Shown here piece after piece: positions 36,901-49,400 of a stretch of DNA of 64,000 nt (the stretch's first letter is position 1; each line of letters begins with the position of its first letter). A program made the translations under genes and the position numbers. The notes beneath the pieces were generated by a model. The model saw nothing but the letters and a program-made list of their open reading frames with translations. It was not told the origin of the DNA and ran no database searches. This stretch comes from Leptoclinus maculatus (Eukaryota; Chordata; Actinopteri; Perciformes; Stichaeidae): assembly GCA_032191485.1 (NCBI GenBank), contig JAVDOI010000006.1, forward strand, positions 13,821,850-13,885,849, read 5' to 3'.

Positions 36901-37932
36901 CTGAAGGAAAGACAGTGAAGATGTGAATGTCAACAGAAATGAATTAATTGCACAATATGAAATTCCCAAAACCACAAAAATGAATGCTACAACCAACAAC
37001 ATTTTATTTACAAAAAATAAATAATAATATATATATATATACATAAATAATCTGAGCCTCTAAAAATTCTGCATGTTTTCAATGGCCTTTAGACAGCCCA
37101 CTTACATAGAATGAAACCTTCTGCAATGTTTATGTTTCAGTTTTTATGTGCCAGCCTATTTTCCTTTACTTCCCGTGACACTCCAGCCAATCACAGCCCT
37201 GCGTGTATCGGCAGTAATCCACAGGGCTGAGCAGGCTGGCCTGCTGCTCAGAGCAGCACTGACGCTGGTTTATCTGCCCACTGAATCCTGAGACTGGCCA
37301 TAGACACAAATATGACTTGACACAGCTACTGATATTAACTCAAGTCAACATAGACATCATAACAGCTGAATGATAGACCTTCACTCAAATGAGCCACAAC
37401 TTCATCCTGTGCAAGTCACAGCATGTGTTTTGACAGACGCTAAATAAAGTGCATTGAATCAGCTTTATTTGCGCTTCTGCAGTTCTGCTCCATTGAGCAG
37501 AATTAGTTTGTTAGCTCATTCTACCATGTAATGAGTGATGCTTACCATGAGTCATGATTCTGTGTGTCTGCATGGGCTCTTGTCTCTGTGTGTCTTTGCG
37601 TGTGACATTAAAGCAAAGCCACAGTTAGCCTTCTCAGGCTAATTATAGCCCAGTGTGCTTGGCCCAGATTATTGGGCATGTGTGGAGTCAGAAGGTAAAC
37701 CATACTAGTGCTGACCTCCCTTGGTCTTGGCCTCACACTTCTGCAGCAGACAGTTCAAATGTGTGTGACTTTAATAACCTGACCTGACATAGCAGTGAAT
37801 CAATGAAATAAAGCGCTGAAGCCAGCCAAAGCAAAACTAACAACAAAACTAAAATCAATCAGCCCATAATCCAGCATCAGAAACACACCTACATGCACAC
37901 ACACATGTATGTGAATGACTTTAGTTACTTAC

Positions 37933-37988
37933 CATTGGTCCAATAAGGCATCAGACGTCTCCACAATCATCATTCTGGGACTGTAGTT
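37933..37988 (-). CDS. Candidate 56-base spliced exon downstream of the bsn stop
   Basis: The minus strand reads acceptor CTTGACAG, then an open frame starting NYSPRMMIVETSD and ending LLDQ plus TG, then the strong donor GTAAGT. Its frame links exactly to the open frame at 36810-36900. It also joins the frame at the end of 38910-38965, after the bsn stop codon. The polypyrimidine tract is weak. It lies in a region of degenerate repeats of about 65 bases. Confidence 0.35.
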
Positions 37989-38589
37989 CTGTCAAGGCAT
38001 CCATTTACTCTCAGGCCTCTTCAGCCCTCTACTCATGTCTTGTAACACTGTGCTGACGAAGCGATCGCCTTTATTTAATTCACTTCAGTCGTGTGCCCAT
38101 GTCTGGGGAATTCAGTGCTGACAAGGCATCCTTTGATTCCAGCTCTGTTCAGTAATTTGAGGTAAGGGAAAGGTACAACGGATCAGTCAGGATATACAAT
38201 CACAGACTTTAATCAGTCATACCTTCACTTGAGTCTTATCATTATACAGATACGGACTATGCTAATCTATGTAAATATCCAGCTGATAAAACACTTAATC
38301 ATTTAATCAAAGCATGACAGCATTCTATGTTTTCACAGTTTGTAGACTTGATTGGCTAAAAAAACCTAAAACTAAGAAGCTAAAACGGTAAATATCACCA
38401 TTAATAGTTTAACACCTTCGTGCATTACTGCTTTTGTTTTACACAACAGAATTTACACAAAAGTGAATAAACATACACTGCATTTTTAAATAGTTTTCTA
38501 CAACATTGTTGTTTTCACTTGCTTAGTGGAGCAGGTGACACAATATTTATCCTAAAGACGTGATGATGAGATACTAATGAGATACTCAC

Positions 38590-38708
38590 TGATGCACTCA
38601 GGATCTCTCTTCCTCTATTTCTTCTGTCAAGTGAAATTTATTTATTGCAGTTTCATAGGTTTTTCAAGTACAAAGCTACCAATCCATCTCATTTCAGCTC
38701 TGCATACC
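38590..38708 (-). other. bsn: Candidate 3' UTR exon of bsn with polyadenylation motif
   Basis: A good acceptor (CTTTTCTTTCAG) lies at 38709-38710 and a donor (CA/GTGAGT) at 38588-38589, 119 bases apart. The interval contains AATAAATAAA on the minus strand, so it could be an internal 3' UTR exon or a transcript end. All frames close quickly after the bsn stop if it is included. Confidence 0.3.
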
Positions 38709-38909
38709 CTGAAAGAAAAGCACAGTTGATTCAAAATAAACAAGTGAAGCAATAAGCATAAACATGATCATTTCCCAAACACCCATTATTTAGTACAAGG
38801 AAGCATTTCCTAATTTATGTTGATAAGCCCATCCTTCTAAATAAAAACTAAAACATTTTGAGTTGCACATGCCTGTAACTTTCATTAAAAACAACTTGAA
38901 TACACTTAC

Positions 38910-38965
38910 CCTCCTCTCTCCAGTTCACCATAATGAAGTGAACTTCTTTCCAAAGCCAGACAAAG
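38910..38965 (-). CDS. bsn: bsn terminal coding exon with stop codon
   Basis: This 56-base exon has acceptor TTCTTGTAG at 38966-38967 and a strong donor GTAAGT at 38908-38909. It completes the phase-1 codon as Ala and encodes LSGFGKKFTSLW then TGA at 38925-38927, matching the mammalian end (AVSAFGKKFSSFW). It was found only by matching phase and family end. The donor lies 15 bases after the stop, so bsn has at least one intron in its 3' UTR. At that distance nonsense-mediated decay is not expected. Confidence 0.92.
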
Positions 38966-40411
38966 CTACAAGAATGACAAAGAGAAGGAGGCGATTATCA
39001 GAAAACAACCTAACTCAAACAGCGATATACCCATTCAAGGAATTCCAGTATCTCACTGAATTAATAGACTCTTACTTTAAAACTAAAGCTAAATCACAGT
39101 GGATTAAACATTTGCTAGACCTGAAGATAAGCTGTATTTAAGTGTCTTAAACATTTATTTATTCATGACTGTACCATCGCCCAGTTTCCCCGCTTGCTCT
39201 GCTGCTCCTCCTTGCAGGATTTTAGTGAGAACATTTTCCCCTTCAGCAGGTGGCTGTCCTGCTGCGGCGCTGCCTATACCTACGGGTTTACTACCGATCC
39301 CAACAGGGGGGGCCTTGGAGCCTGCAAACAACAAACAACAAACAACATAACCATCACATATGTCATTGTTTGCCTGTGGTTACTGAGTGGTTTATGGTAA
39401 TGTTGGAACTGACCAATGCCTGTAAGAGGAGGTGTAGCTATTTTGGTAGGTTGAGGTGCTGTTGGGGCTGCTGTTGTAGGTTTCATTCCTGTCGCTGCTT
39501 CTGCTGCAGGTGTAGCATCCATTTTTGCCTGTCAAACAGAACAGAGACAAATATTGAGTATAAATTGCTACTATGTATTTAATCTCGACTGTGTTTTAAA
39601 TGTAATCCCATTTTAAATATAATCTTATATAGTTAAATGTATACTATAGTTAATTAAAAAGTGTCTTATTCTATGCTCTTTATTCTATGTAATTTTCTCT
39701 TTCCCACTTCTGTCTGTGTTTAGTTTACATAATGCTCACTATCCAAAGTGTCTTTTTTGAGTGAGTCAGATTGTTCTCACACAATCCCAAAGCATAAAAC
39801 CAACAGCCGTTGCTTCTTTTTGTGACATTTAAAGTGTTTTTTGAAGGTTAAAAGGGACACAGTGCCATTTTATGACTAAACTTTTTTTTTAACATCACAA
39901 CTAGCCTCTTGCATTATTTGATTAGGAAAATAACACAATACAGGTTTTGTGATCAAGTAGCACATCCTTAATAACAGAAGATAGAAACAGTTAATGTATT
40001 ACAGTAAAACCAGGCTTAGGTCTACTCACCACAGTGGTAGCTGGTGGCCCTGCTACAGACCCTACTCCTGGCTGTCTTCCCTGTGGTGGGGCTTGGCCAG
40101 ATTTGGGTTGGGGCTGTGCCGGTCCAGCTCCTGCTGTGGTTGTTATAGGCTGGCTGCTCTGAGGGGTTTGGCTGTGCTGCAGAGGTTGCTGCTGCTGCTG
40201 TTGCGCACTCTGCGGATGCTGCTGCGCACTCTGCGGATGCTGCTGCGCACTCTGCGGATGCTGCTGCGCACTCTGCTGATGCTGGGCCTGCTGGGTACCA
40301 TCAAGTGGTTCAGAGCCTGGATGTCTCCCAGACTGGCCCTGACCACCTGACCGCGGCTGCCCAGCATGGCCCTGAGAGGGCTGCTGCTGCTGCTGCTGCT
40401 GCTGCGGCGGC

Positions 40412-40453
<42 letters not shown>

Positions 40454-43400
40454 GGCTGCTGCTGCTGCTGCTGCGGTTTAGGCCCTGCTGCAGAGGGCTC
40501 CTGCCTCCTGGATGTTGTGCGATCTCCTTGGGGTCTCTGGCTCCGTCCACCTGTGCCGTGATGATGAGCAGAGGCTGCGTCTCGAGAGAAGTCGCCTGAG
40601 TTTCGGGGGCTTCCCTGGGCGGAACGGGAGTCTGGACCACTCCTTCTTTGTGTAGACGAGGAGCCTCTGCCATCAGAGCGAACAGATGGGTCTTTGGGGT
40701 GTGTTCTGGAAGAACGGGTCGACCTGGGATCCTCTGAGGTGTGGCGAGAAGAGCTGTGTCTGCCAGAGCTGCCGCCATGATGACGGTGATCCCGTGATGT
40801 TGTGGAGGAGGGGTGGCGTTGTTGGTTGTACTCATCCTGGTTACAGTATTCCTCTGGAGGTTCGTCATAATCATGGTAGGTGTGTTTACTACGCCTCCCT
40901 GTGGATGAGTGAACTCCATGATGTCTTGAGCGATCAGAACGGGCCTCCCGTGGCTTCTCAAACCAATCAGTCTCCTCTTGACTCAAATGATAGGCTTTTA
41001 AAACCAAAACAAACATTATCAGTCAATTGTTTTTTGTGGTGAGAGGAGTAGCATGCAGATTGAAGCCATTCAAAATAACTGGGAAAACATGCTCCACATC
41101 CCAGAGCCATGCACATTTTTGAGGAATCCAACAGAAAGAAAACGTAAAAAAACAGACATCTTACATTTAAAAATAATGCGTGCAAAAATAAATATTAAAA
41201 AAGGCATTATTGGCTTAATTCATCACAGGGAACATTCCATAGTAAAAGACAAGACAAACAAAGTAATGTCGCTCTTCTCAAAATTCCATACTTGGCATGC
41301 AGTACCTTTCCAGCACACGATAAAGGTAGGAAAAACAAATGTCACACAGCAAAGATTATTCAGCACCAGTTACCTTCACTGTCAGAAACAGCACAGTGCA
41401 TGTCATCTACGAGGTAAGGGTCATCTGGTTTATAGACATGACTCCTAGGCAGGTCCTTCTTGTGATGGTCCTGCACATCTGGCAACGAATGGCTGGAGCC
41501 ATACTGGTTCCTCACATCATGGGCTTCTGGTATGCCGGAGCCACTTTCCATGCCTACAGGCTTCCCAACAGGACTGATTGGACTCTCCTCTTCTGAATTC
41601 TGACTGCGCATTGGAGGTCTTCCACTGCGGCTGCTTCTCTGAGACCGCTCCATGGCATCCCTCTCATAGGATTTACTTCTGTGTCCTGTGGCATCTCTTG
41701 AGGAAATCTTGTCCATACCATATCCAGTAGACCTGGACCTGCCAGAGCTGTACATGCGGTCCTCCTCCTCAAGACCATCACGACTGGTGCCGTAATATTT
41801 CTGCTGGTCGTATGCATTCTTCTTAATCCCGTAGGTGGCATCATCCTGAAGCTTCTTGGATCTTGACACAACTGTACAGCTGCCTCCTGTTGATGTTGTC
41901 ATTGTGTAAGAGGCAAGGTCAGACTCCACATCCCGTGCTTCCTCAATAGGGGAGAATTTAGAAATCTTCTGCTCCATTCCCTGCTTCCTGTGCTTACTAC
42001 GTTTAGAGGAGACTACAGCAGGGGCAAGATTCTTGGGTGCAAGTTTGTGGCTACTGGAGCTGCTCCTTGATGTTTGTTTATAATCATCATAGTAATAGGA
42101 AGAGCCTCCACTCACTGTGGTGCTGGTGCGACTATCCACTGTACTCTGGTAACCTGTTGTTCCACTAGGTCTACCATAAGCATCCACGGGCTCATCTTCA
42201 GGTCTACTGTAGGCACTCCCACGTGCAGGGCCATTCTCATTGCGATACCGCCCTCCCACAGGATGGCCTAGAGCATCCGTAGGTTGGCTAGTGTTATCTT
42301 TTGTCAACTCACTGATGTCATCAATCATGACATAGTTCCTAGGAATATTCTGCTCCAGGTTAGAGGTGTAGAGTCCATCAGAAGCATAAGCAGATGGGGG
42401 GCTGTCCACAGGGTGAATCAAGCCGGGCTCCGGGGGGCGGTACTGTCCATATGCATTGCTGTAGACTGAGCCAAAGTTGGTATCTGGAGCTGATGTGGCC
42501 ACTGACACTGCTGGGTTGCTGATGACTTCATAGTTGGTGGGGAGTTTTTGCTCAAGGTCAGCCAAAGAGGTTTGACGTGGTCTTTGATGGACTGTAAGGA
42601 TCTCAGCTTGGGGCTGGTAAGAGAGACCAGGTTGGTAGGAGTTGTGGCTGGGGTAAGGAAGGCTCTGGCTGGGCATTGGCTGACCAGAAGGATGGAAGCC
42701 CTGATGACCAGGCTGCTGCATGCCAAGGTCTGTCTGGTAGGCGGGCTGGGCATACATGCGATTGGAATAAGTTCCCTGGTTCTGGTAGCCAGGGCCTGAT
42801 GGGGGATGGGGCTGGAATGTTCCTGGCTGGGGTGCAGAGGATGAAGGGTATTGAGGAGGTTGGAAGCCTATCTGTTGGTAAGCAGAGCCTGGCTGTTGTG
42901 TTGATGGCTGACTTTGAGGATATGGATAAGACATATAGGATGAGGTTGAGGGATACTGGGAGGTTGAATTGAGATCATTAGTGAATTGGCTCAATGGTGC
43001 AGTGCTGGGCCTTGTCAGCAGACCATTACCATCAAAGGTTCCTGTTGCAGCTACTATCCTGAGGTTGTTGAGCTCACTGTCCGACATGTAGTCCCGAGCA
43101 TCACCCATACATCTCAGGTAAGCCAGCTCTCTCCTCTCCCTATCCTTCACCATGGTCTCCTTACGTTGGGTGATGCCTAGCTCCAAGTAACGTAGCTTGG
43201 CGTCAATCTCTTTCTCTTCTTCCTCCAGTTCAGCCTGCTGCTTACGGAGCTTCGACGACTCTTGTTCCACAGCTTTCAGTTCACTCAGCAGGCCAGCCTT
43301 GGTGACTCCCTGGGCAGGTCTGGGTAGGACCCTCTGGGGCATGCCAGGGGAGCTGTACATTTGTGCTGGAGTAACAATGGGGAGCGGAGTCTCCTCTGGA

Positions 43401-46400
43401 GGAGGGCTAGGGAGAGTCCTCTTTATTTTCCTCATCAGAGAGTTCTGCTGCTGCTGCTGCAGGGAGGCCATCTGCTTGGAAAGGCAGAGACACATCAGCA
43501 AACACTGAGCTATAAACAGAATGTGTTTATGTAAATTAGACTCATTACTGTACACTGGGTACTCACAGAGGGTCTGCACATTTCTTCATCCCTAGACCTA
43601 AGTGAAAAGCTCTCCAGCCTGATATGTTGTCAGACTACTTGGTTAATTAGCTTATGTACTACAGGGGCGTTAGCTCCATCAGTAGTTCAACTAACATGGT
43701 TTGATTTCATTATATCAATTAAAATGTTGTTTCAATGAAGCCAAAGACACTATGTGATCTTTTTCATTGTATGCCTGATTAACAAACTTAAGTAAAATGA
43801 ATAGTAGTGGCAGTCATTGTAGTATACACAAAGCGCCTCTATTACATAATAATATTGCAAAGTTACACCATTTAGGGGTACAATTTAAACTTGTTAATTG
43901 TTATACTAAAATAACTATTAACATGTTAATTGTTACTAAAATTAACATTTATAACATTTTTACTGCAATGGATTAAATTTCAAATATATCTCTGCAATAT
44001 TAATTCACATCTAATTTGCTAAATGTAGGATCTTTGAATGTCAGAATAATCATAAATCAAGATTAAATACTGAACAAATGAATGTATGTTTGAGCAGCTC
44101 AGTAAATGTAAACATCATGTTAATGAAGCAATTGTGTTTTGAGTCGTTTGATTTAATTAAAATGTATTTTTAGAAATATGTTAATTCTCCCTCTACTCCT
44201 TTGATAAAATATCCACAATATCTGGCCCTTTTTCACATTGCTCCAAATATTTCTGTATGGCATGCAGGTAAGAAAATTCAAACATACTGTATAAACTAGA
44301 AATAAAGACACAACTTAAAAATATATCTGTGCTAGTCTAATACTTACAAAATAGTTGTGGTGGGTAGATCCATAAGTATCCACAAGAGAACAATGTATGA
44401 AACACTAACACTAAAGATTATAAGTATATAAGGTGTGTCAAATGCCTGAAATCTGAATTCTATGTTTCCTTCTCAGACAAATGTTGGTCTAAGTGCAGAG
44501 CAATGTTAATTTACTTTGACCAGCTGCTAACAATCAGGAAGACAGCAAATCACCACCACGATTCCTCCACATACTATGTCCCCCTAGCAACTCTTAAGGG
44601 TTTGCCTGATATAGAAGACATGACAGAAAGGGAGTGAGAGAAAGGGAGGGAGAGAGAGACAGTAAAACGGGCTAAAGGAGTAGAAAGAGGGAAGATAAGG
44701 GAGGAGATGCAGTAGAACAGGATGATGGGAAAAGGTTTTCTGGCATGGCCAGCTGCTCTCATGAGAACATTCTGTCACCTTCTTGATGCCAGATCCTGTG
44801 TGATCATCTATGTCCACACACAGCATATTTTGCATTAACATGCATTTATTTTAATTTACCTGTTTTTTCTCTCTGACAATTAATTGATACATACTATCTT
44901 AATTTAAAGTACTCTATTTATATTTAATGCTTCTCTACATGCTAATTGGATCATATATTGTTTGGCACTGGTATGCTCTGATTGTAAAAAATGAGTTGGA
45001 CACAAAAGTTGTGACACATTTTATGACATCCTACATAGTGTCAGTGTGACCTCTAATACAGTAATGTGCGTATATAATGTATCAAAAATAAATAATGCAT
45101 TATGTTCCTACAATAACATACAGCATATTATCCCATGTAAACAAACGTGTATGTTATTCTTGATATCAAAAAACAATGTATATTTGCAGTAAAAATATAT
45201 ATGTTGAAACATATATTTGAACAATAGGGACCTAAGGCATTTATGCAGTACTGTAATTTTATTTGAAGGAACTACTCTGGACTGTGAGGGCGTGCTGCAT
45301 TTCTACAAAAATATTCTTTATTCTGAATACATTTCATACATTTCTTCTCTATATATATTTTATATTCTATTCATTATCATTTTGTAAGCCTTCAGAAATG
45401 TTGATAAACTAACTTCTGCTCAAAGAAAAAGTGATGGTTTCATACCTGACTGCTGGACAAAGCTTGCTGATGATATGGGGAGAACCTGTTCTTGGCAGGG
45501 TCCTCTGATGTGGGGCTTAGAGGCTTGGGATCCGACATGGAGCGCTGCACACTTTTTATGGGTCTTGGTAGGGTCTGGTGACGTTGGGGTGATTCAGTAG
45601 TATAGGCCTTCTGCTGGGGTGTAACATGGGCCTTGTTGAGTTTCTCCTGGGAGGAAAATGTTGTCTCCAACATGCGATGAGGAGACAATGGAGATACAGG
45701 GGAGTATAGCACCTGCGGAGATTTGGGGGGCTGCCGAGATGGAGACTCAGTTTGTTGATAGCCAATTTCCAAGGGGTCTGGTTTCCTCCTCTCAAACTTA
45801 ACAACTCCTTGGTGTCTAGGAGAGGTTGGCTCAGATGTGTTTGCACCTACTATATGCAGACTTGTTGAGTACGGACTAATAGTTGTAGGGACACTCAGCT
45901 GAGGGGCGACCACACCCTGAGACTGAGACTCTGGTTCTGTCTGGCAGGCCAGACTTTCTCCTTTGTGGGTCCTTTCAGGGGCTGCTATGTAATGTAATAG
46001 GTCAACCTTTGAGGTCTCTGCCATGGTGATGTGGATTGCAGGTGAAACCCTGCTTAGTTGGTCGGGCTCTGTTTGGCATGACGAATCATTTGTGGTCTGA
46101 ATAGCTATACTTGCAGAAGCCACTTTAGATGACCCTTCTGATTTAGCCTCCCCACTGGACTCAGAGTGCTTGGAAACACGTGATCGCCTGCGCCTGACTG
46201 GCTGCTGATCCCATTCTCCCTGGTCCTCCTCATCAGTCTGCACACTGCAGTCGGCGATACGCCTTGTTCTCCTACGCCTGTTCATAAATCTGTCTTCTCC
46301 ATCTTCATCATCTGTTTGCACACAGCTGTCTGTAATCCTCTTCCCAGAGTCCTCCTCTGAGCCATCCCTCAGACGAGGCATGGAATTCTGCTTTTTCATA

Positions 46401-49400
46401 ATCTTGGAATCAGCCTGTTTGTCACTGCTTCTCAAAGACATTTCAGAGGCAGAACTATGAATGGGTCGAGCAGCCACCATGGCTTGTACCACTTGTCCAT
46501 CCTGCCAAAATTGAACACTCTGTCCATCTTGTTGAATAACTCTACCACTCTGGTCACAAATAATGAACCCTTGAGGGGGCCCTCCTCCAACAACTACCCC
46601 TTGTATAGCACCCTGGGCAGATGTGGCTGCTGCTGCCGCCACTGCTGATGCGGTGGCTGTCTCCACTGCTGCAGCAGCAGCTGCTGCCTCCACTGCTGCC
46701 GTCTTTTGTCTTTTCTGCTCCTCCAACTGCTGCTGGAGCTGCTGCTGCAGAGACTGAATTTGTTCAAGCTGCATTCTCTGCTGGGCCAGTTGTTCTCTTT
46801 GCATAATTAGCTGCGTCTCCCGCTCTGTCTGCTGTTGGTGTAGGACTTGCTGCTTGATTGACTGCAGCTCATGAATTTCACGCTGAACGATTAGTTGCTC
46901 TTTTTCTCTGTGTCGCTGAAGCTCCATACGATCTCTATCAAGCTCCTCGTGTAGGCGCAGCTGCCTTAATTTCTCCAGTTCTACTCGCTCTCGCTCTAGA
47001 TGCAGCACATGCTCTTGTTGCTGACTCAGTCTTTCATCTTCCTTACTTTTCTGGGCTTCCATGGGAGGAGAAAGTGTGGAACTCGGTGCTAGGGCAGTGC
47101 CGTGGGGTGTCACTTGGGGCTGACCCTGTGGCAGAACTAATGGTTGAGGTTGACTGATGGGTTGAACTTGAGGTTGGGTTTGAGTCAAAGATAAAGGTTC
47201 AGTTTGAGCAGGTAACTGGTGTGGCTGCATTTGAAACTGCAATGGCTGGACAGTTGGAGGTTGGCCTTGAGCTTGAGAGAATGACGAAATACTCTGTGAG
47301 GTAAGTTGAGTGCGGTCTGTCTGTTGATCTGCCATTGTTGGCATACCAGTTGCTGGTACATTGTGTGATCCTAGGTGTGCTGCAGGTTGGGTGGGTGGAA
47401 TGGTTGCAGCTGTTTGAGCAGCAACTGTTGTTAAAGGCTTTCCAAGGTACACAGGAGTTTCCAGGTGTAAGCTGCTTGCTTCAGGCACACTTCCTGATGG
47501 TGTGGCTGAAGTAGGATACTGGTTTGGAGTAGGGTAGGAATATGGTCCCTGTGTGGACAGGGGCATTCTGGGAGTCACTTGAGGCAACCTGGTAAGGCTA
47601 GCCAATGGTACTGCAGTTACACCTGTGGGGTATGGTCTGTAAATTCCTCTAGGTATGGGACGCAGGACTGAGGAAGGCTGGGTGGTAATTGGCAAGGTGG
47701 AGGCTATGGGAGTGTTAATGGTGGAATATATCATGCCATCACCTCCTCTCATAGCAGCAGGGTACAAGGCGCGTATACTTGCTTGTCTAGCGTTTATTAA
47801 GTTTGTTAGTGTTTGGCCATTTGCTGTTGGTCTTCCATCTGGGCCATAAAGTAGGTTTGCTCTTATTGATGCTAAGCTTTGCTGGAGATTTAACCTAGCT
47901 AAAGGTCCACCCCTTCCAGCCCCATATGGTACCAGTTCAGGGTTATTTCCATACCGGCTTCCAAACTGGTCCACAGAGTTTAGGGCTGCACACATGCGAC
48001 TTATCTCTCTGGCAGTGGTTGCACTATACTGAGCCAGATTGGGGTCCTGTGGTCCTGTTTGGTCACGTGAAGTGTAGGCGTAGTCAGAATTGATATTTGA
48101 CATGGAGCCATATCGGCGAAGGGGTAATGAAGGACCAGTCAAATCTCCTTGGTGACGCAAGTCTGTGTAAGATCCATACTGCGCTCCAATACCAAGGTAT
48201 CCACCATCATAAGCCTGATTCATGCTGCTAAGATCTACTGCCAGACCCCCCTGAACATTACTCTGATAGTGACCAGCATCAGTCATGGAGGGCAGATTAG
48301 TATCAGACATGGAGGGCTGAATTCTTCCTGAGGGGTCTATGGGCGGTTGATATGGTTTATGCTCCTCTGTTACTCCTTGTGTAGCTTGAGGCTGCTGTTG
48401 TGTTTGTTGTTGTTGTTGTTGTTGGATGACATTGTAGTGTGGTGGATGGGGAGGGTGGGCTGCTTGAGAGTTTTCAGTGGTGGGGGTTTTATCTGAGGAC
48501 ACTGTTGTAGGCTTCTGAGTGAATGGCCCTGAACAGGAACCAGCAAAGGGCAATTTGTAAACAACATCACAACAAGCCACCTGGTTTTCTGGTTTGATCT
48601 GTCCAGTGAGATCCAAGACCTGAGGAGGGAGGGGAGGTTCCTCTTGCTTAACCAGTTGAGTCACTGTGCCCCCCTGTGATGGTTTATTTTCATCAAGTTG
48701 CACCATCATAACATGGGGCTTACCAGTGGACAAGTTCATTACTGTTGGCTTGTTTTTTAGCTCTAAGGCAACTCCACCATAGACTTCATGGGAAGCATTA
48801 GAAGCAGGAGCCCCAGACACTGACGGTGGAGCCAAGGGGGATACTCTAGGAATGGCACTAGCAGTCACTGCAGGCTGGGCACTGCTTGTCTGGCTGACTA
48901 CAAGGTCTTTTTTCATTAGGATTGGCTGAACCTGATTAGCTAAATTGTAACGTGCAAAAGAGGATTGCTGATGGTGCTGCTGGAGCTGCTGCTCCAGAAG
49001 CTGTTGCTGCTGCAAGAGCTTCTGCTGCTGTAACTGCAGTTGTTGCTGTTGTATACCCAGGTTCTCCAGACAGGCATCAATTTTGGGAATAGATGGGTCA
49101 GTAATTGGAGGCTTGCTCTGGGTTAAACACACAGCTGATCCAACACCCTGCCCCAAATCCACACGGTTTTGCAAAGGATCTCCATACACGACTAGTTGCT
49201 TGGGTTGGGACATGAACATCGAACCTGCAACTGTGACGCTAACTGTAGTCGGTGTTGATACAGATATGTACGGTTGTTCTTGTGCATTCAGGTTCATAAT
49301 AAGAGGTTGCACTGCTGTGTGTCGACCAGATGGCTGCTCTGATCCTAAAGAGTATCTCCTTGAATCAGAGGCAAGAGATGTTAGGTCCATGCCCTGATCT

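Noticed and set aside
39994..40961. Long open frames in other frames and on the opposite strand of the bsn poly-Q exon (up to 272 codons)
   Set aside because: Triplet-repeat sequence keeps several frames open (poly-L, poly-S). The bsn frame alone carries conserved protein text.
48370..48570. Alternative-frame and antisense frames inside the bsn giant exon
   Set aside because: They are shadows of a GC-balanced coding exon, with no start context or family similarity.
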